From DATJOJ01 sp035507035 (GTDB taxonomy: Bacteria; Acidobacteriota; Terriglobia; Terriglobales; Acidobacteriaceae): a DNA stretch of 64,000 nt. Location: assembly GCA_035507035.1 (NCBI GenBank), contig DATJOJ010000052.1, forward strand, positions 17,981 through 81,980, read 5' to 3'. Made by a program: the position numbers and the translations under genes. Shown here piece after piece: positions 34,993 through 41,801 of the stretch; position 1 is the stretch's first letter, and each line of letters opens with the position of its first letter. The notes under the pieces are model-generated. The model saw only the letters and a program-made list of their open reading frames with translations. It did no database searches and was not told the DNA's origin.

Positions 34993-35243
34993 TCCGCAAC
35001 CAGGATTCCCCGATTTGGGGGCTGGCCCATCCTTGATTTTCCTCACTCCATTAACAGAACCGGCTGCCTCATGCTTCGCGGTGTTTCGCGAAGCATGGCA
35101 CACGGGCCTCAGCATCGATGGAAAAAAACTCCTGATACTGTCAGTCGGAATACCAACCCATCGAAAACCGCGATGCGTCGCGCAGCCTATCGAGTGATGG
35201 CGAGGACGGAGAAAAATTCTGTGGATGGACCCCCGTCGAACTA

Positions 35244-35275
35244 CCCCACTCAAGCCAAAATCGGGCTTGAGCGGG
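35244..35275. repeat. Hairpin repeat CCCACTCAAGCC, copy 2
   Basis: CCCCACTCAAGCC AAAATCG GGCTTGAGCGGG, matching 34609-34650 with one change in the right arm (T to C), followed by CCACCCG. It abuts copy 2 of the other repeat, so the two elements form a composite. Confidence 0.75.
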
Positions 35276-35292
35276 CCACCCGCGGGGACGGA

Positions 35293-35366
35293 AGCATGGC
35301 GGCCCGTCCGGATACTCCTTCACCCCAGGTGAGCTCGCGCGGAGCGCTCGCGGCACCTGGGGCACC
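35293..35366. repeat. Dispersed repeat, copy 2
   Basis: Second copy of the element at 33049-33123. Here the hairpin base is longer: CCCCAGGTG (35323-35331) pairs with CACCTGGGG (35354-35362). It ends 21 nt before the phosphoesterase stop, so it may also end that transcript. Confidence 0.75.
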
Positions 35367-35386
35367 CGGCGATGGGTTTGGGTGCG

Positions 35387-36871
35387 CTACGGCAGCTTGT
35401 TCAAGTAGCATGGCTCGTTGGTCGGTTGCGTTGGTGGTGTTGGCGGCGTTTGCCACGGCGGATTGTTGAAGTCGAAGAACTCGGTCATGTCGATCTGCGC
35501 CGCATCTCGTTTGGTCAGACTGGGCAGCGCGAAACGCGTCTCCACAAATTTCAGCCAGGCGGTGTAGTCGGCAACCGTATGCGAAACGTAGTTCTTCTTT
35601 GCGTAGGGTGAAACCACAATCAGGGGAACCCGATATCCGGTATAGACAAAATCGCAGGTGGGGCCAGACGAGGTCGTGCAGATATCGCCGGGCATAAGAT
35701 CCGACGGTTTGATTCCATCCGGGCTTACCGCAGGCTGCGGGGCAACGTGATCGTAGAAGCCGCCAAATTCGTCGAAGGTCAGAATGAAGACGGAGTCCTG
35801 CCATGAGGAACTCTGCATGAGCGCATTGATCAAGGTGGAAACATATTGCGACCCCACTTGCACGTTGCCGCTTGGAGCGGCGTTATCGAGGCCGGGGTGC
35901 TCGTCCAGTCCGCTATCGTAGCCCGGGTCGATGTAAGAAACGGACGGCAAAGTGCCATTTTGCAAATCGCTTAGGAATTCCGAGATGGGAACAATGTTTT
36001 GCGGATACTTGGCGGCGGCGGTAAACATGTTCAGCGCGCTATCTTGCGTTGGCGGCGTGGCGTGGCTCAGATCCGTGACGTAGACCTTCCAGGAAATTCC
36101 GGCGGCGCGCAGATTATCGAAGATGGTCGTATTGCTGAGCGGTCCGCCGGTCAGAGGATACGCATGCCCGGCGGAGGTGGCGGCGATCGAGTACATGCGA
36201 TTGATCTGGGTACGCGACATCGCCGGCGAAAACCAACGGTCCGAAGTCGCGAACTTGGACGCCATGAAGTAGTAGTAGGGCAGGTCAGTCTGATCGTAAT
36301 AGGACATAGCGCGCAGGCCGTTCGTATCGGTAAAGGGTGGTGTCATGGTGCGAGCGTCGTGAGCTGAGGTCCAGACGTATCCGTCCAACGTTGCGGTCTC
36401 CGAAACCGGATCGCTGAGATTGAAGTCGACGTGGGATTCATTCCAGGACGGGCTGGGATTCTCAATACACGCTGAGATCATGTGAAACGATTCGACCGGC
36501 GGACTGTTGCTGTCGGTTTTGCAATCGTCGGGAGGAAAAGGATACGAAGGATCGCATCCGGGATTGGTTGGGGCAGGGCCACGAAGCGGCGAGATGCCTG
36601 ATGTTGGATTGAATTGCGGCAGTCCGTCAAACTGCTGATCGGCGATGCCGTTATCAGCCCAGTATTGGCGCATGGCTCCGAAGTAGTGATCGAAGCTGCG
36701 ATTTTCCTGCGCCATGAAAATGATGTGATTGATGTTCGAGATGCCGCCGTCGGTAGCATTGGGCTGCAGACCGCGGCAGCCGGTGAAGGCCGCAGCCATG
36801 GCGGCGATGGCTAACAGCCACCAGTGGGGAAGCTTGCTTTTGCGCTTAAAGAAGTTCTTATCTGGGAACAT
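35387..36871 (-). CDS. Phosphoesterase-family lipoprotein (AcpA / phospholipase C type)
   Basis: 494 residues. N-terminal hydrophobic signal with a lipobox-like end (WWLLAIAAMAAAFTGCRG). The phosphoesterase family (PF04185) is shown by IIFMAQENRSFDHYFGAM at the start, DQTDLPYYYFMASKFATSDR, VFILTFDEFGGFYDHVAPQ and YTGYRVPLIVVSPYAKKNYV. The E-N-R-S-F-D-H-Y motif carries active-site residues of acid phosphatases and non-specific phospholipases C. It would release phosphate or phospho-head groups outside the cytoplasmic membrane. The start codon lacks an obvious ribosome site. No operon partner. Confidence 0.9.
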   Translation of the reverse strand: MFPDKNFFKRKSKLPHWWLLAIAAMAAAFTGCRGLQPNATDGGISNINHIIFMAQENRSFDHYFGAMRQYWADNGIADQQFDGLPQFNPTSGISPLRGPAPTNPGCDPSYPFPPDDCKTDSNSPPVESFHMISACIENPSPSWNESHVDFNLSDPVSETATLDGYVWTSAHDARTMTPPFTDTNGLRAMSYYDQTDLPYYYFMASKFATSDRWFSPAMSRTQINRMYSIAATSAGHAYPLTGGPLSNTTIFDNLRAAGISWKVYVTDLSHATPPTQDSALNMFTAAAKYPQNIVPISEFLSDLQNGTLPSVSYIDPGYDSGLDEHPGLDNAAPSGNVQVGSQYVSTLINALMQSSSWQDSVFILTFDEFGGFYDHVAPQPAVSPDGIKPSDLMPGDICTTSSGPTCDFVYTGYRVPLIVVSPYAKKNYVSHTVADYTAWLKFVETRFALPSLTKRDAAQIDMTEFFDFNNPPWQTPPTPPTQPTNEPCYLNKLP

Positions 36872-37246
36872 TCTGGAATGGAACTCAGATGTCGGATAGC
36901 GGCTTTGCGTTGGCTAAAGGTCTTTGGCTGCTTAAGGTTGGCGATCTGAAGGGATTTAGTGGGAAAAGGATCCAGTCACGCAAGAAATACTTGACGTTTC
37001 GTTCAATATCGCGTAGGGTATAGCGTTCCGAAGCAGTTCGGTATCTGATCGGAATTCTCTGCGGTCAGCCGTCGCCTATCTTATTAGTTAGTAAGAAACT
37101 TTCGGCTGGTGCAGGGCATCTATACACATAGTAGACCCGGGCTTTCCCGTACAACCCATCTCGAATGAAGGAGTTACGTGCTCCGGCAGTGGCCTATTTG
37201 GCCCAAGATGGCGCGTGGCTGGTGGGCTCAAATTTCGGAGACACTG
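36872..37246. other. Leader and promoter region of the omega-like/rho genes
   Basis: 375 nt between the divergent phosphoesterase gene and the omega-like gene. It holds a sigma70-like promoter candidate at 36991-37019 and an A/T-richer stretch with TTATTAGTTAGTAAG near 37080. No gene is recognised. Confidence 0.5.
36991..37019 (+). promoter_or_regulatory. Sigma70-like promoter candidate
   Basis: TTGACG (36991-36996), 17 nt, TAGGGT (37014-37019). The -35 fits consensus in 5 of 6 positions; the -10 is weak (T, A and final T only). It would start a leader of about 220 nt ahead of the omega-like gene. Confidence 0.35.
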
Positions 37247-37471
37247 ATGAAAACTATGCGTTCTGATCGCGTTTTTGATGCTTTACATACTTTGCGGAAT
37301 CGATATATGCTCTGCCAGCTTGCGTCCAAGGCCACTCGTAAGTTTCACAAACCAAACACCCGAATCCAGGAAACCATGAACGAGGTTCTGGAACGGATTG
37401 CAAGTTCGGAGCGGACGTCGGTCCTGTCTGAACCGGAAAACTTTGCCGAGGCACAACGGCGGGCTGCTTAA
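37247..37471 (+). CDS. Small RNA-polymerase-omega-like protein
   Basis: 74 residues from ATG 37247, 6 nt after CGGAG. The sequence MRSDRVFDALHTLRNRYMLC, then QLASKATRKFHKPNTRI, resembles the RpoZ core (xxAVxxxxNRF.LV..AA.RAR..), with an alpha-helical C-terminus ending in FAEAQRRAA. A longer reading from 37178 has no ribosome site. It lies 75 nt upstream of rho in the same direction. It could be the omega subunit or a paralogue; short length and weak similarity leave this open. Confidence 0.65.
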   Translation: MKTMRSDRVFDALHTLRNRYMLCQLASKATRKFHKPNTRIQETMNEVLERIASSERTSVLSEPENFAEAQRRAA

Positions 37472-37546
37472 AACAGCCCTGCCTTTTCCCTCGCTTGAGT
37501 CTTTCCTGAGGTACCCCCCTTTGAAAATCTCCCTTCGCAGGTGAAT

Positions 37547-38797
37547 ATGACCATCGCAGAACTGAAAGAAAAGAATATTACGGAGCTGACCAAGATCGCC
37601 CGATCTTTGGACCTCCCTGGGGCCAGCGGTTTGCGCAAACAGGACTTGATCTTCAAGATCCTGCAGGCGCAGAGCGAAAAAGAAGGCCACATCTTTGCCG
37701 AGGGCGTGCTGGAAATCCTGCCCGACGGCTACGGCTTCCTCCGCTCCCCCGACTACAACTACCTCCCCGGCCCGGACGACATTTACGTTTCGCCGTCGCA
37801 GATCCGCAAGTTCGATCTCAAGACCGGCGACACCATCAGCGGCCAGGTGCGTCCTCCGCATGAGGGCGAGAAGTACTTCGCGCTGGTCAAGATTGAAGCC
37901 GTTAATTTTGAGTCGCCCGACGAGGCGCGCAACAAGATTTTGTTCGACAACCTGACGCCGCTTTATCCGCAGGAGCGGGTGAAGCTGGAGACGGTGCGCG
38001 AAAACGTGAGCGCCCGCGTCATGGATTTGTTGACCCCGCTTGGCAAAGGCCAGCGCGGCCTGATCGTTTCTCCGCCACGCGCCGGCAAAACCATGCTGCT
38101 GCAGAATGTGGCGAATTCTATTACCACCAACCATCCGGAAGTTGTGCTCATGGTGCTGCTGATCGACGAGCGCCCGGAAGAAGTCACGGACATGCAGCGG
38201 TCGGTAAAGGGCGAGGTAATTTCGTCGACGTTCGATGAACCCGCTGCCCGGCACGTGCAGGTCGCCGAAATGGTGATTGAAAAGGCCAAACGGTTGGTCG
38301 AGCACAAGCGCGATGTTGTTATTCTTCTTGACTCGATTACTCGTCTGGCTCGTGCTTATAACACCATCGTTCCCCCGAGCGGCAAAGTGCTCTCTGGCGG
38401 CGTGGATTCGAATGCGCTGCAGAGGCCGAAGAGGTTTTTCGGGTCGGCACGAAACATCGAAGAAGGCGGCTCCCTGACGATTATTGCGACGGCGCTGATC
38501 GACACCGGCTCGCGTATGGATGACGTGATCTTTGAAGAATTCAAAGGCACCGGCAATTCGGAAATCATCTTGGAGCGCAAGCTGGTCGATAAGCGCGTGT
38601 TCCCGGCGATCGATATTCAGCGCTCGGGCACGCGTAAAGAAGAGTTGCTGATTCCGCGAGAAGATCTGCAACGCATTTGGGTTCTGCGCAAAGTGCTCAA
38701 TCCGCTCTCGCCGGTGGAAGCCATGGAGTTGCTGATCGACAAGCTCAGTAAGACGAAGTCGAACGGCGAGTTTTTGGCGAATATGAGCTCGCTGTAG
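37547..38797 (+). CDS. rho: Transcription termination factor Rho
   Basis: 416 residues from ATG 37547 (AGGTG 3-6 nt upstream); GTG 37541 is the alternative, two codons earlier. Rho_N helical domain (TIAELKEKNITELTKIARSL), then the cold-shock-like RNA-binding domain (GVLEILPDGYGFLRSP, then DDIYVSPSQIRKF). The ATPase domain follows with P-loop SPPRAGKT, Walker B VVILLDSITRLARAYN, Q-loop PSGKVLSGGVDSNAL and R-loop GTGNSEI. Length and all motifs are standard, so the hexameric RNA translocase is expected to be active. The long leader upstream could allow the autoregulation known for rho in other bacteria; not shown here. Confidence 0.98.
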   Translation: MTIAELKEKNITELTKIARSLDLPGASGLRKQDLIFKILQAQSEKEGHIFAEGVLEILPDGYGFLRSPDYNYLPGPDDIYVSPSQIRKFDLKTGDTISGQVRPPHEGEKYFALVKIEAVNFESPDEARNKILFDNLTPLYPQERVKLETVRENVSARVMDLLTPLGKGQRGLIVSPPRAGKTMLLQNVANSITTNHPEVVLMVLLIDERPEEVTDMQRSVKGEVISSTFDEPAARHVQVAEMVIEKAKRLVEHKRDVVILLDSITRLARAYNTIVPPSGKVLSGGVDSNALQRPKRFFGSARNIEEGGSLTIIATALIDTGSRMDDVIFEEFKGTGNSEIILERKLVDKRVFPAIDIQRSGTRKEELLIPREDLQRIWVLRKVLNPLSPVEAMELLIDKLSKTKSNGEFLANMSSL

Positions 38798-38834
38798 TCC
38801 TCAGAGGCTGGGCTAAGGGCTACGTTGAACAGCT

Positions 38835-38948
38835 GTGATAACTCTTCCCATTCTCATACTTGAGCTACTGAAATTCCTAGTAGCTGCAGGCTGTCTTGTG
38901 GCCGGAGTTCTTTTCGCTAGAAAATATCTGAGATCAAAACTAAAGTAG
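38835..38948 (+). CDS. Possible 37-residue hydrophobic peptide
   Basis: GTG at 38835 starts a peptide that is one membrane helix with a basic end (PILILELLKFLVAAGCLVAG, then VLFARKYLRSKLK). No ribosome site is evident. Such peptides can be small membrane proteins or toxins, but chance cannot be excluded. Confidence 0.2.
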   Translation: MITLPILILELLKFLVAAGCLVAGVLFARKYLRSKLK

Positions 38949-39133
38949 CTTATTACCAACAGACCACCGTGCCCGCCCCGCCCGGCCTGGTCACCGAGGG
39001 ACGAAACCTCGAACGCGCCCACACAATGGCCTCGGACGCCGTTCGCTGCTATATCGACGGCCTCGAGAAGGCTAAGGAAAAAATCCCCTTCGAGCGTGGT
39101 ACCGCTCAACTGCGTCTGGCCGTTCGAGCCTAG
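38948..39133 (+). pseudogene. HicB antitoxin remnant
   Basis: The frame reads AYYQQTTVPAPPGLVTEGRN, then LERAHTMASDAVRCYIDGLE and KAKEKIPFE. This is the HicB partial-RNase-H core (Y-x-x-x-V-P-x-L-P-G-x-x-T-E-G, then A-x-x-x-A-x-x-A-I-x-x-Y-L). The N-terminal strand and any normal start are missing (only GTG 38969, inside the core), and no HicA gene is beside it. The C-terminal part still ends near the expected place (LRLAVRA, stop 39131-39133). Confidence 0.6.
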
Positions 39134-39188
39134 CTGCCCCGGTTTTCTATCCCCAGCGTTATATTTGAAACGTTAGTACCACAATATT

Positions 39189-39212
39189 TTGTACCTATGT
39201 ACCGTAGTACAA
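39189..39212. promoter_or_regulatory. Inverted repeat before the small regulator gene
   Basis: TTGTAC (39189-39194) and GTACAA (39207-39212), with a further GTAC at 39200-39203 between them and TAGTACCACAA just upstream. It ends 9 nt before ATG 39222, a position suited to autoregulation. Confidence 0.4.
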
Positions 39213-39221
39213 TTCTTTCTC

Positions 39222-39500
39222 ATGGCTGACCAATTCCTCATCGAACGCGTGCAGACCGGCGTCCGCATGGAAAAACACCTGCTCAAAGTTTTAAAGGCCT
39301 TCGCGGAATATAAAGATATGACTCTCGGCGATCTGCTCGAAGGCATCGTACTCCACTCGTTCGATGGCAAGGCGCCGTTCGGGGAGGACTCACTGCGCAG
39401 AATTAAAGACTTGAAGAAGTTTTACGGGCTGGAATTTGATTCGAGCGCCAGCCACAAACTGAAGGAACACCAGAAGTCCAGAAAACGTCATGACAAATAA
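39222..39500 (+). CDS. Small hypothetical protein, possibly DNA-binding
   Basis: 92 residues from ATG 39222 (MADQFLIERVQTGVRMEKHL), no ribosome site visible. A short strand (LIERVQTGVRM) followed by two helices (KHLLKVLKAFAEYKDM, TLGDLLEGIVLHSFDG) recalls a ribbon-helix-helix layout, and the C-terminus is very basic (KLKEHQKSRKRHDK). It overlaps the next gene by 11 nt, so both are co-expressed. The inverted repeat directly upstream suits self-regulation. No family is recognised with certainty. Confidence 0.7.
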   Translation: MADQFLIERVQTGVRMEKHLLKVLKAFAEYKDMTLGDLLEGIVLHSFDGKAPFGEDSLRRIKDLKKFYGLEFDSSASHKLKEHQKSRKRHDK

Positions 39501-39795
39501 ACTTGCCCGCATCGGGCTGCAATGGTCGCTGGGATTGGTCTTGATCTACGAATGCGCACGGTTGTTGCTCTCTAGCACATCCCGCGGCCACATTCCGCAC
39601 GCGCTGATCGTAGCCATTGCCGCGGTCGAACTGCTGGGCGCGATTTTGTTCTTGATTCCACCGACAGTAAAGACTGGCGGTCGCCTGCTGATCACGACAT
39701 TTGTCGTGGCCGCCATTGTTCATATTCTGCACGGCCAGTTCGACGTTGGTTTTCTCGCAATCTATGGTTTCGCTGTCCTAACGGTCATCCCTTGA
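39490..39795 (+). CDS. Small four-helix membrane protein, DoxX-like
   Basis: 101 residues starting inside the previous gene (11-nt overlap). Three to four membrane helices: LQWSLGLVLIYECARLLL, IPHALIVAIAAVELLGAILF, LITTFVVAAIVHILHG and FLAIYGFAVLTVIP. Size and helix spacing resemble DoxX-type small membrane proteins, but no specific motif supports it. It converges with the mscS-like gene, 1 nt between stops. Confidence 0.75.
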   Translation: MTNKLARIGLQWSLGLVLIYECARLLLSSTSRGHIPHALIVAIAAVELLGAILFLIPPTVKTGGRLLITTFVVAAIVHILHGQFDVGFLAIYGFAVLTVIP

Positions 39796-39796
39796 G

Positions 39797-40705
39797 CTAA
39801 GACGCTTGCGCCCCACTCTGATCCGGAACGTACACCCGCCCGGGCAGAGCCGTCTTCACGTTGTTCTTCTCGAAACTTTCCTTGATCCGCCGCCGCAACT
39901 CGCGGCTCACGGCAAACTGTTTGAGAGGACGAGTTTTCACCAGCATCAGGTATTCGGCTTCGCCGCCGCCCACGCGATCGATACCGGGGAGTTCGATGTC
40001 AGCGACGATATCGGAAGCGAAGGCCGGATCGTGCCGAATGGCATCTGCAATTTGCTGAAGCAGACCCATGATCTTATCGCTGGGCTCGCTATAAGCGACC
40101 ATGATCCGCATGGCCAGCTTGGACCAATCGCGAGTGGTATTAGAGACGATCGTGATATTGCTGTTCGGGACGGTGTGCACGGTTCCGTCGTCATCGCGGA
40201 GAACGGTGCGGCGAAGCGTCATGTCCTCGACGACACCCTGCACTCCCGCGATGCGGATTTTGTCGCCAATGTCGTATTGGTTCTCCAGCAGAATGAAAAA
40301 TCCGTTGATGAAGTCCTTGACCAGCGTTTGTGCGCCAAAGCCGATGGCTAAACCTGCCACGCCGGCGCTGGCCAGCAACGGGCCGAGCTCAAACCCGAAT
40401 AACGGCAATACTTCGAGGGCGGCAACAAACACAATGATGAAAACGCCGATACTAGTAATGACACTGGCCAGGGTTCGAACCTGCTTGGCAGAGATGCCGC
40501 GCCGCAACTTGTGACTCTGCAGGCTGGCAATTTTGTTGGTCACAAAACGTAATAGGCGAGCCAGTACAAACGCCACGACGACGACTAGCACGATTTTGGG
40601 AAGGCTATGGCGCAGGAATGCCATCCCGTCGTCGCGCCAGCCACGCAGTAGTTCGGGCAGATCGGCGGCTTCTGGCAAGAGGACTTGTGAAAGCAAGTGG
40701 ATCAT
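39797..40705 (-). CDS. Small-conductance mechanosensitive channel, MscS family
   Basis: 302 residues. Three N-terminal helices, the third being the pore helix with small residues (GPLLASAGVAGLAIGFGAQT) leading into VKDFINGFFILLENQYDIGD, the MscS signature. The beta domain (VRIAGVQGVVEDMTLRRTVL-like) and a C-terminal alpha/beta domain follow. It opens under membrane tension to release solutes. The start ATG 40705 has no strong ribosome site. Its upstream spacer is shared with the divergent gene at 40788. Confidence 0.95.
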   Translation of the reverse strand: MIHLLSQVLLPEAADLPELLRGWRDDGMAFLRHSLPKIVLVVVVAFVLARLLRFVTNKIASLQSHKLRRGISAKQVRTLASVITSIGVFIIVFVAALEVLPLFGFELGPLLASAGVAGLAIGFGAQTLVKDFINGFFILLENQYDIGDKIRIAGVQGVVEDMTLRRTVLRDDDGTVHTVPNSNITIVSNTTRDWSKLAMRIMVAYSEPSDKIMGLLQQIADAIRHDPAFASDIVADIELPGIDRVGGGEAEYLMLVKTRPLKQFAVSRELRRRIKESFEKNNVKTALPGRVYVPDQSGAQAS

Positions 40706-40752
40706 GCGGCGCGATTATAACAAGCAGGACCGCACCGTAGTTTTTCTCGCCG

Positions 40753-40758
40753 TATAAT
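40753..40758 (+). promoter_or_regulatory. TATAAT -10 candidate
   Basis: TATAAT 30 nt before the GTG start at 40788; no good -35 is visible at 17 nt. Confidence 0.3.
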
Positions 40759-40787
40759 TCTGGGTATCTCAGTGTCGCGAGGTCATT

Positions 40788-41138
40788 GTGCGATCTAGGT
40801 TCCTTGGGGCGTGTCTCTTTCTTCTGGCGCTGCAGATTGCCGCGCCAAAGCTATGCGTCAGCCAGACTCCCAGCGGGTTACCACCCTTCCCCAATGCCAG
40901 TGGTCAGGTGAAGGATCCGGACCAGGAAAAACGCGAACACGATCTGGCCAAGAAAATCAACCAGGAACGACAGGCGCAGCTCAAGCGCGACACCGATAAG
41001 CTGCTCAAGCTGGCGACAGAACTGAAGGAATATGTAGACAAGTCGAATCAGGACACCCTCTCGGTGGACGTCATCCGGAAGTCCGAAGAGATTCAAAGGC
41101 TGGCCCGAAGTATTAAGGATGAAATGAAGGGGAACTAA
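40788..41138 (+). CDS. Small secreted helical protein
   Basis: 116 residues from GTG 40788, 5 nt after GAGG. Signal peptide LGACLFLLALQIAAPKLCVS is followed by a Pro-rich stretch and a long charged helix (DQEKREHDLAKKINQERQAQ, LKRDTDKLLKLATELKEYVD) that could form a coiled coil, then a second helix ending in KDEMKGN. No family is recognised. The Fur-family gene starts 75 nt downstream with its own operator-like site. Confidence 0.8.
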   Translation: MRSRFLGACLFLLALQIAAPKLCVSQTPSGLPPFPNASGQVKDPDQEKREHDLAKKINQERQAQLKRDTDKLLKLATELKEYVDKSNQDTLSVDVIRKSEEIQRLARSIKDEMKGN

Positions 41139-41176
41139 ATCCAATCTTTGGTACGTGCTTAGCTGTGTCGTACAAT

Positions 41177-41191
41177 TGCAACTGACTTTCA
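41177..41191. promoter_or_regulatory. Fur-type 7-1-7 box, imperfect, before the Fur-family gene
   Basis: TGCAACT-G-ACTTTCA. The left arm and centre are identical to the perfect box at 41777; the right arm deviates (ACTTTCA against AGTTGCA). It lies 22 nt before the TTG start of the Fur-family gene, consistent with autoregulation. Confidence 0.5.
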
Positions 41192-41213
41192 TATTGCCGA
41201 TTGGAGAATCATT

Positions 41214-41669
41214 TTGCCTCTGCCTCAAACAGAGACTCCCGGGCGGCTGCAGGCGGAACTGATGTCGCGCGGGTTGCGCATGACGCGGCAGCGGCGGACG
41301 ATCCTGAGCGTGGTTGAGACCGCGAAGCAGCATCTCGACGCCAGCCAGATATTGCGCCGGGCGCGCAAGATCGACTCGCATATCGATCGTGTCACCGTGT
41401 ATCGCACACTCAACCTGTTAAAGCGGCAAGGACTCGTCGACGAACTCGACCTGATGCACATGCAGGGAGAGAAGCATTATTACGAACGACGCCCGCAACG
41501 GGATCATATTCACATGGCTTGCTTGCGATGCGGCAAGATCACGGAATTCGAGAGCGATTTGTTTGATCGCCTCAAAGGGCAGATTCAACGCGATTGCCGC
41601 TTCTCCATCGTCGTGAGCCGGTTGGAAGTTGGCGGCTACTGCGCCCAATGTCGTACCACAGATCAGTGA
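41214..41669 (+). CDS. Fur-family metal/peroxide-responsive repressor
   Basis: 151 residues from TTG 41214, 7 nt after GGAG. The winged helix (about 10-85) includes GLRMTRQRRTILSVVE, HLDASQILRRARK and IDRVTVYRTLNLLKRQGLV, the Fur DNA-binding helix. The dimer domain has the HxHxxC-type metal region (RDHIHMACLRCGKI) and two CxxC pairs (CLRC, CAQC), so a structural zinc site is expected. Whether it senses iron, zinc, manganese or peroxide cannot be told. The matching 7-1-7 boxes upstream and before the TonB receptor make both likely targets. Confidence 0.93.
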   Translation: MPLPQTETPGRLQAELMSRGLRMTRQRRTILSVVETAKQHLDASQILRRARKIDSHIDRVTVYRTLNLLKRQGLVDELDLMHMQGEKHYYERRPQRDHIHMACLRCGKITEFESDLFDRLKGQIQRDCRFSIVVSRLEVGGYCAQCRTTDQ

Positions 41670-41776
41670 AGCCCCACCTACGATTGCATCTGATTGCAAA
41701 GATCCTGAAACATTAAATTTATGTGAACAGCGCCGGACGCATAAAACTCTGGTAGGCTTATTGGTGCTTAATTACC

Positions 41777-41791
41777 TGCAACTGAGTTGCA
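41777..41791. promoter_or_regulatory. Perfect Fur-type 7-1-7 box before the TonB receptor
   Basis: TGCAACT-G-AGTTGCA, a perfect inverted repeat with a one-base centre, ending 10 nt before ATG 41802. It has the 7-1-7 geometry of Fur-family operators and shares its left half with the site at 41177. Confidence 0.6.
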
Positions 41792-41801
41792 ACTAATTCG
41801 G

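Larger units (their letters stand above)
38798..39221. other. Region with mini reading frame and HicB remnant
   Basis: 424 nt between rho and the small regulator gene. It contains a 37-codon hydrophobic frame (38835-38948), a HicB-like remnant (38948-39133) and a repeat-rich AT segment with GTAC motifs before 39222. Confidence 0.5.

Noticed and set aside
33000..35400. Mobile element or insertion sequence
   Set aside because: Repeats are present, but no transposase, integrase or terminal repeats with target duplication were seen.
37283..38671. 462-codon minus-strand frame
   Set aside because: Antisense shadow of rho, a codon-bias effect.
41787..41801. TTG 41787 as start of the TonB receptor
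   Set aside because: It lies inside the Fur-type box; ATG 41802 gives a normal signal peptide.
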